64,000 nucleotides of DNA. Origin: Halobacillus sp. Nhm2S1 (GTDB lineage Bacteria; Bacillota; Bacilli; Bacillales; Halobacillaceae). The DNA is taken from contig NZ_JAIEZV010000004.1 of assembly GCF_019599545.1 (NCBI RefSeq), positions 186,001 through 250,000 of the forward strand, read 5' to 3'. The notes beneath the pieces were generated by a model, which had not been told where the DNA came from, did no database searches, and saw only the letters and a program-made list of their open reading frames with translations. Every line of letters begins with the position of its first letter. The stretch's first letter is position 1. This document shows, piece by piece, positions 1 to 7,542 of this stretch. The position numbers and the translations under genes were made by a program.

Positions 1-72
1 ATCGATTCCTAATACGAATCCTTCTCCTACGTTTAAAGAAGGAATTCTTCGAAGGACCTCCTCGACCACCAC
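1..72 (-). CDS. N-terminal fragment of an unidentified protein (runs off the window)
   Basis: An open frame enters from the left edge. It starts at GTG (72-70, or GTG at 69-67), and an AAAGGAGGGGGG ribosome site lies just upstream on the minus strand. The visible peptide begins MVVEEVLRRIPSL and continues NVGEGFVLGID to the edge. I do not recognise the family from 24 residues. The strong ribosome site and the ordinary-looking peptide support a real gene start; the identity lies outside this window. Confidence 0.4.
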   Translation of the reverse strand, partial: MVVEEVLRRIPSLNVGEGFVLGID

Positions 73-104
73 CCCCCCTCCTTTCGTTATTGTTTTATTT
101 AAGT

Positions 105-300
105 ATATGGCAGGATTGTTGAAGACTCAGTTCCGAGATGTTTCCAGGGTTCGTTGCCTTGTTGGGCGTCAGGGGTGGCTGGGAAGCTACTCGCTTTCCT
201 GTGGGGGAGTGGCGAGCTTCCTCGGACTTTGTCCTGTGGGATCTCGCCTATCTCCTTTCTCCCACGGGAGTCTCGCATCTTCCCAACCACCCCTTTCATG
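105..300 (+). repeat. Dispersed non-coding element, 5' portion (family member 1)
   Basis: Starts ATATGGCAGGATTGTTGAAG and continues with the internal blocks GCGTCAGGGGTGGCTGGG, CTCGCTTTCCTGTGGGGGAG and CCCACGGGAGTCTCGC. The same blocks occur at 12890-13083 and, inverted, at 22548-22837. The short overlapping ORFs here match no family and are not conserved between copies, so I treat the stretch as a structured repeat. Bases 73-104 hold nothing else I can name. Confidence 0.75.
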
Positions 301-407
301 AAAGTGATGAACGAACCCCTTGCTCAGAGGGAGTGTCTTCCATTCCACCTCTTTTAAAAGCATAAAGCGCTATATAACAAGCTTTCCGTATGTAGAATAG
401 CGTCTTT

Positions 408-451
408 AAAAGTTTCTTTCCCTCCAATTAAAAGTTTCTTTCCCTCCAATT
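408..451. repeat. Tandem direct duplication of a 22-bp unit
   Basis: Two identical back-to-back 22-bp copies (408-429 and 430-451), each containing AGTTTCTTTCCCTCCAATT. They sit between two pieces of the dispersed element. A slippage product or insertion scar is possible. There is no gene on either side. Confidence 0.85.
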
Positions 452-479
452 ACCATGGCATAGAAGCAGCTGATTCCGG

Positions 480-650
480 GAGTGGTTTTGAGACACTTAC
501 ATCGAAAAGGGGCGGAGGGGAATGGCGAGACCCCACAGGACGCAGTCCGAGGAGGCTCACCGCGCTCCCGCGGAAAGCGAGTTATTCCCCGCAGCCCCCA
601 CCCGCTCAACAAAAGTCTCAAAACTGAGTCTTCAAGTAAAGGGAGCTTTT
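480..650 (+). repeat. Dispersed non-coding element, 3' portion (family member 2)
   Basis: GAGTGGTTTTGAGACACTTA, GGCGAGACCCCACAGGA, GTCCGAGGAGGCTCACCGCG and CCCGCGGAAAGCGAGTTATT occur in the same order and nearly unchanged on the minus strand of 22548-22837. The piece ends in AAACTGAGTCTTCAAG, the inverted complement of the element's other end. Bases 651-898, up to the next gene, are AT-rich and hold no recognisable feature. Confidence 0.8.
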
Positions 651-898
651 ATTTAATACTTAGTTTCGGAACTTGTGTGTAATACTCCTTCTTGATTTGT
701 GGTGCTGATTCCTTTGGCACATTTGGGATAAATCTTTTTTTCAATGAAAATGCACATAAATTTTTCAACACTGACACATACTCTCGATAAATTCATGTTA
801 TCTTTCGAGTAGGTCTATGAATATCTTAATAACAGAATGGTCACTAGCTCATTGACGTACAATCCCTTTCTTTTGAAAAATTTAAGGAGTTGGCTACT

Positions 899-1423
899 GT
901 GAACCAATCCCATGTATTTCAAAACCTCACCCATAAAAAAATGAAGTTCGAAGAAGTGTTTTCTCATATTCTGACCTTTATGAAAAGTGATCCTATTGGG
1001 GATTACAAGTTAATGATGGGGACGGATTCTCAAGTTCACCCCTCCCACACCCTGTTCATTACCGGGATTGTCATCCAACGAGTTGGAAAAGGGGCCTGGG
1101 CCTGTTTCCGCAAAGAAGTAGTGCACAGAGAAATGACTACCCTGCATGAACGTATTTCCTACGAGACATCATTAACGGAACAAGTGGCTTCCTTGTTTAC
1201 GGAAGAAAAGAAGAACGCCCTCATTGAAGTTGTCCTGCCTTATATCTATAAAGGAGCCACGTTTACAATTGAAGGACACATTGATATCGGGAGTGGAGAT
1301 CGAAACAGGACAAGAGTCTATGTAAATGAAATGATGGCCAGAATCGAGTCACTGGGAATGGAAGCGAAGATTAAACCGGATTCCATTGTCGCAAGCAGTT
1401 ACGCCAATCGATATACAAAGTAG
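899..1423 (+). CDS. ykuK: YkuK-type RNase H-like protein
   Basis: 174 residues resembling the Bacillus YkuK family, whose Pfam domain has a predicted RNase H-like fold. The N-terminal third carries MMGTDSQVHPSH (an acidic strand typical of that fold), the centre has RISYETSLTEQ and the C-terminal part has GHIDIGSGDRNRTRVYVNEM. The biochemical role is not established. I chose GTG at 899 because AAGGAG (884-889) abuts a TTG at 890, leaving no room, but sits nine bases before the GTG. A small membrane protein follows after 16 bases and probably shares the transcript. Confidence 0.8.
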   Translation: MNQSHVFQNLTHKKMKFEEVFSHILTFMKSDPIGDYKLMMGTDSQVHPSHTLFITGIVIQRVGKGAWACFRKEVVHREMTTLHERISYETSLTEQVASLFTEEKKNALIEVVLPYIYKGATFTIEGHIDIGSGDRNRTRVYVNEMMARIESLGMEAKIKPDSIVASSYANRYTK

Positions 1424-1439
1424 TGGGCGGTGATTGTTG

Positions 1440-1697
1440 ATGTATCAAAAGGCCGTTACATCTTGTGTGTTAGGAATGATGTCCATTTTTCTTCCTTTCG
1501 TCGGTATCATTCTTGGATGGTTGGGGTTTCTTTTTGCCAATAAAGCTCTTGATGAGCTCTCCACCAATGCCCCTGGATATCGTTACGCCCTAGGTGGAAA
1601 GGTATGCAGCATCGTTGGGCTTTGTCTGCAGTCCTGCATCCTTATATTCATCCTTGCTACCTATTTCTTCTTTATGAATCTGAATCTCTTTATGTAA
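1440..1697 (+). CDS. Small two-helix membrane protein, DUF4190-like
   Basis: 85 residues with two long hydrophobic stretches (about residues 5-32 and 53-80) joined by a loop containing KALDELSTNAPGYRYALGGK. The pattern resembles the DUF4190 group of small Firmicute membrane proteins (inference). I took ATG 1440, placed after GGGCGGTGA, rather than the in-frame TTG codons at 1434 and 1437. It lies 16 bases after ykuK and ends at the strong terminator at 1705. No function can be assigned. Confidence 0.65.
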   Translation: MYQKAVTSCVLGMMSIFLPFVGIILGWLGFLFANKALDELSTNAPGYRYALGGKVCSIVGLCLQSCILIFILATYFFFMNLNLFM

Positions 1698-1704
1698 AAA
1701 AATG

Positions 1705-1734
1705 AAAGCGCCCTCTGGATCCAGAGGGCGCTTT
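1705..1734. terminator. Bidirectional intrinsic terminator
   Basis: A perfect 30-bp palindrome with arms AAAGCGCCCTCTGGA and TCCAGAGGGCGCTTT. It separates the ykuK pair from the convergent peroxiredoxin-like gene and can serve both. Confidence 0.9.
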
Positions 1735-1742
1735 GTAAGTTA

Positions 1743-2396
1743 TTAAGTGTTTATTTTTTTCAATTCTTCAAGAACATCAGATGGTTCGGCTCGATCTTTG
1801 TAATCAGCCTTCGTGTAGTCATACACAATCGTACCATCTGCATCAATGATATAAGTGGCGGAGACAGGCAGGGTCCAAGTTTCGTCGCCATTGTGTTTAT
1901 CCACCTGCAGCCCTTTGTCTTTGTACACCTCAACAAGATAATCTGGTAATTGATACACTAAATTATATTGATTGGCCACTTCATTGCCAACATCGCTCAG
2001 TACATGATAGTTCAGTTCATTTCTCTCCTGGGTGGTCAATGACTGATCGGGAGTTTGTGGACTGATCGCCATTAATTCAGCTCCTTGTCCATGAATCTCA
2101 TCTAGAATCTGCTGATAGGCTCTCAGTTCCATGTTGCAGTAAGGGCACCAGCCCCCGCGGTAAAATGTAAGGACAACCGGTCCACTTTTCAATTGTTCAT
2201 ACAGTTCGACCGTTTCTCCTTTTGCGTCAGGTAAATTGAAATTTGGCGCTTTCTCACCTGTAGACAAACCATCTCCGTCATTTGAAGATTCAAGTTCATC
2301 AATCGCTTTCTTCATCTTTTCTTGAATTTCCTCAGGAGTTGCTTTCTTGAATTTTTCAATGTATTCATCATAATGCTTTCTCATTTCTGTTTTCAT
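1743..2396 (-). CDS. Peroxiredoxin-like thiol oxidoreductase (AhpC/TSA superfamily)
   Basis: 217 residues. A charged helical N-terminal extension of about 45 residues precedes a thioredoxin-fold domain. The active-site region reads FYRGGWCPYC, with a CPYC pair at residues 84-87, as in the peroxiredoxin-like subfamily that combines a peroxidatic context with a CxxC dithiol. ISPQTPDQSL and the C-terminal ATYIIDADGTIVYDY strands fit that fold. The predicted role is cytosolic reduction of peroxides or disulfides. It ends at the shared terminator at 1705 and lies 24 bases downstream of the EutH-like gene on the same strand, so co-transcription is possible. Confidence 0.8.
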   Translation of the reverse strand: MKTEMRKHYDEYIEKFKKATPEEIQEKMKKAIDELESSNDGDGLSTGEKAPNFNLPDAKGETVELYEQLKSGPVVLTFYRGGWCPYCNMELRAYQQILDEIHGQGAELMAISPQTPDQSLTTQERNELNYHVLSDVGNEVANQYNLVYQLPDYLVEVYKDKGLQVDKHNGDETWTLPVSATYIIDADGTIVYDYTKADYKDRAEPSDVLEELKKINT

Positions 2397-2420
2397 GAAA
2401 AAACTCCTTTTTCAGTGGAT

Positions 2421-3539
2421 TCACTTTTCATTATATAGAGTTTCGACACTCGAAGAAAATGATTTGCTTTCTCTCGTCATCCACAAAGCCAGTCCAACAG
2501 CTAAGAGGCCTGCTGTCAATTTACCGATCAATACTGGAAAGATCATATCCTTTTCCACACTCGCCACGAATGCGAAATGGCTGCCAATAACAAACGCTCC
2601 ACTCACAGCAAACGCAGCGTTGACGGTTTTTCCTCGTTCATCCATGTCTTTCATCGTCGCCAGCATAGGTAAGTGGTGCGCCGTGGAGGCGATCAACCCT
2701 GTTAAGGACGTAGAATTCACCCCTAATCTACCACTCAGTCGCCCTATCCATTTTTCTCCCCGCTGATTGATAAAAGCCACAAGAGGATATGCGCCAGCTA
2801 ATGTAACGGTAATCCTTCCGACAATGACCATCCCTTCGGATAAAGGAGCCATCCCGGGGAGTACAACAAACCCTGTCAATGTTTCAATAATTATAAGTGC
2901 GAGACCAGTAATGATTATGATTTCAATGGTTTTTCCGAAATAAGAAAATAGCCGGATCGTTACGTTTGTAAAAAGCCATAACCCTGCCCCGATGACAGCG
3001 GAAAGCAAAATCGCCGGCGTCAAATTACGTAACATCCAAACGGATTCATATCCTGCCAGAGCACCCCCGACATAACATCCGATCGGCACCGTAACTAAAC
3101 CAGCTAAAATTCCTCTTGAAAAGAAGGGTCGATCCTCCTTTTTTACAATCGTAAGCGCAACAGGAATAGTGAAAACAAGCGTTGGACCCATCATCGTGCC
3201 GAGGAGTGCCCAGGAAAAGGTAGCCGCTTCCTCCTCTAAGGCTAGGGTTTCTGCCAAAGGGTAGGCCCCCATATCAATAGCAAGCATCATGGATGCAAAC
3301 ATTGATGGATCTGCCCCAAACCATAAAAACACTGGGCGGATGACTGGGGACAACCACTGGGAAAGTACAGGAGCGAGGGAGATGATCCCGACCATCGACA
3401 GAGCAAGCGGTCCCATCATCATAAACGCTTCGTAAAACCTCCAGCCGAGAGATAGGCGATGATTAAGTACATAATAATCAAGGGCTCCCAATACCATGAA
3501 GCCACACATCACGATCAATATTGCGTCATTTATCCACAA
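2421..3539 (-). CDS. eutH: EutH-type ethanolamine transporter family protein
   Basis: 372 residues, highly hydrophobic. Order and motifs match EutH: WINDAILIVMCGFMVLGALD at the N-terminus, MLAIDMGAYPLAE, LGTMMGPTLVFTIPVAL, and near the C-terminus HHLPMLATMKDMDERGK followed by NAAFAVSGAFVIGSHFAF. EutH is the proposed ethanolamine entry protein of eut operons, yet no other eut gene is nearby. I start at TTG 3539 because its N-terminus then aligns with EutH of enterics, AAAGGGG sits nine bases upstream, and this leaves room for divergent promoters. The frame stays open to 3686 (ATG 3653, TTG 3686), so a longer form cannot be excluded. Confidence 0.75.
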   Translation of the reverse strand: MWINDAILIVMCGFMVLGALDYYVLNHRLSLGWRFYEAFMMMGPLALSMVGIISLAPVLSQWLSPVIRPVFLWFGADPSMFASMMLAIDMGAYPLAETLALEEEAATFSWALLGTMMGPTLVFTIPVALTIVKKEDRPFFSRGILAGLVTVPIGCYVGGALAGYESVWMLRNLTPAILLSAVIGAGLWLFTNVTIRLFSYFGKTIEIIIITGLALIIIETLTGFVVLPGMAPLSEGMVIVGRITVTLAGAYPLVAFINQRGEKWIGRLSGRLGVNSTSLTGLIASTAHHLPMLATMKDMDERGKTVNAAFAVSGAFVIGSHFAFVASVEKDMIFPVLIGKLTAGLLAVGLALWMTRESKSFSSSVETLYNEK

Positions 3540-3677
3540 AAGCCCAGCCCCTTTCCTCTCATTTATGTTTACAGCAACTTCTACACAGGGTAGTACTTTT
3601 TCTATAACGGCTTGCTCGTCTTTACCCAGGAGACGCTGAAATAGCCTTTCCATATTACTTAAAAAGGAGAAGAGAAA

Positions 3678-4082
3678 ATGGTACAAACTCTATTCCTCGT
3701 TGCAATCATTTTCATTGCAGCGAATCTCGTGTACTTTTTCACGAATAAAACGTACAGAAAAAGCTACTTCAGCACAGCACTCTTTTTTCAATTATTTTTT
3801 GTCCTCACAGGTGTCTTATTGGGATTTGCATTCCTTTACTATCTGCTATCTTTAGATGGAGTCATTCTAATTACTAGTCTATCATCCCGTGAACCTGTCG
3901 ACCCAGCCTTTTTGGACTTGCTTTACTTTAGTGGGGAAACATTATTGAGCGTGGGTTATGGGGACATGCTGCCTGTTGGGATGGCACGCTTTTTTGCACT
4001 GCTTGAATCAGGAATCGGCATCCTTCTCCCTACAGCCTATTTCTTAAAAGCCATGGATGTATCCAGGCAAAAGGAAGATTGA
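3678..4082 (+). CDS. Two-pore-helix potassium channel (Ion_trans_2 type)
   Basis: 134 residues: an N-terminal helix (3-21), a second helix (34-58), a pore loop with the canonical potassium filter SVGYGD (91-96) and a last helix (about 102-124). There is no RCK/TrkA-N or nucleotide-binding domain, so it is a minimal channel pore, probably tetrameric. AAAAAGGAG lies just upstream of ATG 3678. It is divergent from the eutH-like gene. Downstream it meets the 3' end of msrA, with no strong terminator of its own. Confidence 0.85.
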   Translation: MVQTLFLVAIIFIAANLVYFFTNKTYRKSYFSTALFFQLFFVLTGVLLGFAFLYYLLSLDGVILITSLSSREPVDPAFLDLLYFSGETLLSVGYGDMLPVGMARFFALLESGIGILLPTAYFLKAMDVSRQKED

Positions 4083-4195
4083 TTTCTTCCATCAACTTTT
4101 ATGGATGATAAAAGATTTGGCAGGGTCCTAAAGAGGCATCCACGCCTTCCTGATTCATAGCACAAAGTTTTTTGATGCTGAGCCTCACCGAAATA

Positions 4196-4222
4196 AAAAG
4201 GACCCTTGTGAAAGGGTCCTTT
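4196..4222 (-). terminator. Terminator of msrA
   Basis: A stem pairing AAGGACCC with GGGTCCTT directly after the msrA stop codon; the minus-strand product ends in a short U-rich tail. Confidence 0.75.
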
Positions 4223-4226
4223 CTTA

Positions 4227-4700
4227 TTATCCAATGGAGCATGCGGCGGAGCCATGCTTTTGTAAATATTTCTGGTGATATTCTTCGGCTTCATAAAAGG
4301 TCGTTGCCTCTTCTACTTCTGTCACAATCGGACGTTTAAAAATTCCTTTTTCTTCCCACTCTTTAATTTTTTCTTCAGCAATATATTGCTGGCTTGCATC
4401 TGAATAAAAAACGACAGAACGGTATTGGTGACCAACGTCGATTCCCTGTTTATTGCGGGAAGTCGGATCGTGAGCTTCAAAAAAGATATTCACAAGTTCT
4501 GCATAGGTGATGACAGTGGGATCGTAGTTCACTTTCACTGATTCCGCGTGTCCACTCTTACCTGCTTTCACTTGCTCGTATGTTGGGTTCTTCAGATGGC
4601 CGCCAATATAACCGACCTTTGTTTCTGTGACCCCTTCAAATTTTTCAAAAAACGCTTCTACTCCCCAAAAACATCCTGCACCGAAAATAGCTGTTGCCAT
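4227..4700 (-). CDS. msrA: Peptide methionine sulfoxide reductase MsrA
   Basis: 157 residues with the MsrA signature GAGCFWG; the catalytic cysteine is residue 10. GHAESVKVNYDP, FFEAHDPTSRNKQGIDVG and HQYRS are all as in the family. It reduces the S-epimer of free or protein-bound methionine sulfoxide back to methionine using thioredoxin. There is no fused MsrB domain and no msrB next door. The gene is monocistronic, with a terminator behind it and a SAM-I riboswitch upstream. Expression should therefore rise when S-adenosylmethionine is scarce, placing repair in the methionine regulon. Confidence 0.95.
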   Translation of the reverse strand: MATAIFGAGCFWGVEAFFEKFEGVTETKVGYIGGHLKNPTYEQVKAGKSGHAESVKVNYDPTVITYAELVNIFFEAHDPTSRNKQGIDVGHQYRSVVFYSDASQQYIAEEKIKEWEEKGIFKRPIVTEVEEATTFYEAEEYHQKYLQKHGSAACSIG

Positions 4701-4770
4701 TTGACATCTTTCCTTTCCCTTAACGCAACTTCTATCGAGAGCCTTGACGGTTATGGTGCTAACACGAAAA

Positions 4771-4944
4771 GACCCCTTTTCTTATCCAGTAAGAAAAGGG
4801 GTCGCTAATATCCGCACGATCCTCTCATCTCTTAGAATGGTGATCCATTCTACAGGAATTGGCACCGTTCTCGTCAATCCTTAGATTGATTCGATGGTTG
4901 CCGGGCATCAAAGGGCCAGTCCCTCCGCCTCTCTGGATAAGAAG
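4771..4944 (-). promoter_or_regulatory. SAM-I (S-box) riboswitch with terminator, leader of msrA
   Basis: On the minus strand the aptamer starts CTTATCCAGAGAGGCGGAGG (about 4941 downward). It contains GGGACTGGCCC, GATGCCCGGCAACC and GGTGCCAATTCC, and closes with GAGATGAGAGGAT. These are the conserved S-box core elements (GA-rich P1/P2 junction, GCAACC, GTGCCAATTCC). It is followed by an intrinsic terminator (4771-4803, arms GACCCCTTTTCTTA) with a U tract. The next gene on that strand is msrA, 70 bases on. SAM binding should favour termination. The rest of 4945-5111 holds no other feature. Confidence 0.93.
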
Positions 4945-5111
4945 TTTCCGTTATTTATTTTTTGTTAGTACCCATAGTACTACGTTTTTGTAACGAAGTA
5001 AAGGATAACAAATTAAAAATTTCTATTGAAAGCACATCGAGTATTTCTTTGCTTTTATTCTATTCAAAGCTTAACATGCTCATGCCTGTCTGTAAAAAAA
5101 TCCGCTCCAGC

Positions 5112-5804
5112 TCAGCTCTGCCCCGTCGTGTAAACTTCTTCGAACGGCTGCACAATGACGAATCCTTCTCCTTCAAATTCCATTTGAATGGACTCCCCGC
5201 TTCCACGTCCAATCAGCGTTTTAAAACTAATGTCTGTTTTGAAATTGGGCTCCAAGTGTCCGGACCAGGCAACAGTAGCATGTGGGTCAGTAATCACAGG
5301 TTCTCCAGGACGGACCAACAATGTTAATGGTTCATAATGCGAAGTAATCGCAACGCGTCCACTTCCGCTGAGGGTCACGTTGAACAAGCCGCCAGAAACC
5401 ATACCGGCTACTTTTTTCATTAATTTAATATCCCAGTCAATGCTTGGCTCAAAGGCAAGAAGGTCGTTCCCATTCACCGTAATGGTTTCATTATCCAGAT
5501 CGAAAATAGTAATCTTCTTGCCTTGGTCTGCAAGGTAAAGGCGCCCACGGCCAGTGGCCTTCATTAAAGAACTCCCTTCGCCGGTCATTGCTTTTTTAAA
5601 TAAACGGCCGACGCCATGCTCAAGGATACCCTCTCTTTCAAATTTAATGTTTCCATTATAGGAAATCATCGCACCCGCTTTCGCCCACACTTGATCGAGG
5701 AGGTTTACCTCGAGAATTCTCGGGGTCTCCAGTTCAAAATAATCATTCTCTGATTCATCCTGCTTCGTTTTTCTAATAAATTCATCAATGGAGTAGTCGC
5801 TCAT
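5112..5804 (-). CDS. AIM24 family protein
   Basis: 230 residues of the AIM24 (TIGR00266-like) fold. Beta-rich repeats include VWAKAGAMISYNGNIKFERE, MTGEGSSLMKATGRGRLYLA, GLFNVTLSGSGRVAITSHY and the C-terminal LIGRGSGESIQMEFEG block. Members occur as stand-alone cytosolic proteins in many bacilli; their function is not established, so I assign none. It is the last gene of a probable operon with the 33-residue ORF (5838-5939) and the hydrolase (5941-6819); the gap before it is 33 bases and it has its own ribosome site. Confidence 0.85.
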   Translation of the reverse strand: MSDYSIDEFIRKTKQDESENDYFELETPRILEVNLLDQVWAKAGAMISYNGNIKFEREGILEHGVGRLFKKAMTGEGSSLMKATGRGRLYLADQGKKITIFDLDNETITVNGNDLLAFEPSIDWDIKLMKKVAGMVSGGLFNVTLSGSGRVAITSHYEPLTLLVRPGEPVITDPHATVAWSGHLEPNFKTDISFKTLIGRGSGESIQMEFEGEGFVIVQPFEEVYTTGQS

Positions 5805-5837
5805 TGTATGTTCCTCCTTATCGTATTCTAAGGTTAT

Positions 5838-5939
5838 TTATGCTTCCTCATTGCTTCTATACCACGATGGATCAAAATCGAGTCCTAAAGTTTGCGTATC
5901 TGTATCTAAGTGGCGATGATTAAACCGGCCTATATACAT
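5838..5939 (-). CDS. Putative 33-residue small protein
   Basis: ATG 5939 starts one base after the stop of the upstream hydrolase. It is preceded by AGGAGAAGGGGAAATAA, an excellent ribosome site embedded in that gene's last codons. The peptide is MYIGRFNHRHLDTDTQ followed by TLGLDFDPSWYRSNEEA; it is hydrophilic, with no membrane segment. It sits between the hydrolase and AIM24 genes on the same strand. I do not recognise it. A decayed C-terminal domain of a longer gene is the main alternative. Confidence 0.5.
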   Translation of the reverse strand: MYIGRFNHRHLDTDTQTLGLDFDPSWYRSNEEA

Positions 5940-5940
5940 T

Positions 5941-6819
5941 TTATTTCCCCTTCTCCTCTAGATGCTTTTCAAACCAATCCAACACCTCAGGAGCATACTC
6001 ATCGAAATGCAGACTCAGACCGTGATCTCCATTTTCATATTCGACATACCGATGAAGATCATGATCACGTTCCATTAAGTCTGCAAACACTCGTGCCTGT
6101 TCAACCGGGACTGTCTGATCTCTTTCTCCGTGAAGCATTAGTGTTGGTACAACAAGATCCTCCACCCAATGAATCGGGGCAAGCTCACGATACCAGCTTT
6201 GTTCACCACCTGGTTTTCCCATTAGCTGTGCAATTTGTTGCTGGACAGGTTCAGGCTGTGTGAGATATAGCTGCTCCAAGTCGGTAATGCCTCCAATGAC
6301 AGCTACAGCATCAACCTCCATATCCTGTTGAACAGCGAGTAAACTCATCCATCCGCCACGGGAGTATCCAAGCATGACCGTTCGTTCTTCATCTACATGT
6401 GCCAACTCTGCCCCAACCTTTTTTATATCCAGCACGTCTCGAACAAAATCTTCCGTATGGGTTGGTTCAAACTTTTTTTCTGCGTTCTCCCTATAGTGAG
6501 TCGCGAGTACAACATACCCCTGATTCGCCCAATAAGATAGGTTTATAAGTTCTTGTGCATCAGTCAACGAACTTTCTCCCACCCCTCCACGATTGTGAAT
6601 GAGTAAGGGAAGTTTTCCATCAATATCATCCGGCTCCACCCAAAGACCCGGAATTTCAGTACCTTTGCTGTCATATGTAATGGAATATCCTGTAACACCT
6701 GGTACACCAATTTCTACCTCTTCCTTACTTTGAAGAACGGATTCACCTTTATCGACAAAGAATACCACAGCCCCGATAAAACAAAGGAAAACGATAAAAG
6801 CTCCAAGGAGTTTCTTCAC
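5941..6819 (-). CDS. Membrane-anchored or secreted alpha/beta hydrolase (prolyl-oligopeptidase-like)
   Basis: 292 residues. The N-terminus (residues 3-23) is a single hydrophobic segment without a clear cleavage site, suggesting an anchored enzyme outside the membrane. The hydrolase core has the nucleophile elbow GYSRGG (Ser153), LHGERDQTVP (Asp234) and NGDHGL (His266), a complete triad. The fold resembles the dipeptidyl aminopeptidase/acylaminoacyl-peptidase branch, so peptidase or esterase activity on extracellular substrates is likely; the substrate is unknown. It is first in a cluster with the 33-residue ORF and AIM24. Confidence 0.85.
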   Translation of the reverse strand: MKKLLGAFIVFLCFIGAVVFFVDKGESVLQSKEEVEIGVPGVTGYSITYDSKGTEIPGLWVEPDDIDGKLPLLIHNRGGVGESSLTDAQELINLSYWANQGYVVLATHYRENAEKKFEPTHTEDFVRDVLDIKKVGAELAHVDEERTVMLGYSRGGWMSLLAVQQDMEVDAVAVIGGITDLEQLYLTQPEPVQQQIAQLMGKPGGEQSWYRELAPIHWVEDLVVPTLMLHGERDQTVPVEQARVFADLMERDHDLHRYVEYENGDHGLSLHFDEYAPEVLDWFEKHLEEKGK

Positions 6820-7002
6820 CTGATTCCTCCTTACTTAAAATTGGAATAATCTGTATGACCTGGTCATGCATTTTTTTCCTTTTCTTGTCTGTACATACGA
6901 AGGGTGGTGGAAAAGGTTTCATTTTTGGAGGGGCTGGGGAAAGAAACTTTTATTAGAGTTGTGATAGACTCTATGTAACTTCACTTGAAAGGGAGAATCT
7001 GT

Positions 7003-7491
7003 ATGTATGGCTTAGATGAGAAAAGAAAGGAACTGCTCCATTTTGTTGAGGAAGTTTCAGATCAAGAAGCATCCGTTAAGCCTGAAGAAGATCGTTGGTC
7101 AATTCTTGAAGTTTTAGAACACTTATACTTAATGGAACAACTAATCGTTTATCAGATTAACCAGGCTCTTAAACAGGGAGACACACAACAGGCAACAGAA
7201 AAACCGATCCATAAGACGACGAACCGCGACTATAAAGTTGAAGCACCAGAGGCTGTCCGCCCTAAGGGAGAATTCAAAACCCTGGATGATGCAAAAGAAG
7301 GTTTGAAAAAGACACGCGAAGCAACTTTGTTCCTGATTCATAATAAAGAAGAGGAAACTTTGCAAAACCGCGTATTCCCTCATCCCGCTTTCGGAGATAT
7401 GAACTTGGAACAATGGGTAGAGTTTATCGGTTGGCATGAACTACGACACCTGGATCAAATGAAAGAAGTAAAGACCCACATTCATGCGTAA
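7003..7491 (+). CDS. DinB-like metal-binding four-helix protein
   Basis: 162 residues of the DinB/YfiT-like superfamily. The helical pattern has the metal-ligand histidine in VLEHLYLMEQ and the C-terminal pair in WHELRHLDQM, a typical three-histidine site. Family members include thiol S-transferases (bacillithiol-dependent in Bacillus) and many uncharacterised proteins; the specific reaction is not visible here. I chose ATG 7003, with AAAGGGAG 7-8 bases upstream, over an in-frame TTG at 6985 that lies before the ribosome site. It is monocistronic and closed by a strong terminator. Confidence 0.8.
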   Translation: MYGLDEKRKELLHFVEEVSDQEASVKPEEDRWSILEVLEHLYLMEQLIVYQINQALKQGDTQQATEKPIHKTTNRDYKVEAPEAVRPKGEFKTLDDAKEGLKKTREATLFLIHNKEEETLQNRVFPHPAFGDMNLEQWVEFIGWHELRHLDQMKEVKTHIHA

Positions 7492-7500
7492 TACAAAAAC

Positions 7501-7531
7501 AACCCCCTGAGTGGTGACCACTCAGGGGGTT
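7501..7531. terminator. Bidirectional terminator
   Basis: A 14-bp perfect stem (AACCCCCTGAGTGG with its complement) around TGA, between the convergent DinB-like and nhaC genes. Confidence 0.9.
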
Positions 7532-7542
7532 ACTCTTACTAC

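Noticed and set aside
107-365. Overlapping ORFs of 60-75 codons in the first repeat
   Set aside because: They lie inside the dispersed element, and frames are not kept between copies (105-300, 12890-13083, 22548-22837). Coding potential comes from GC-rich structure.
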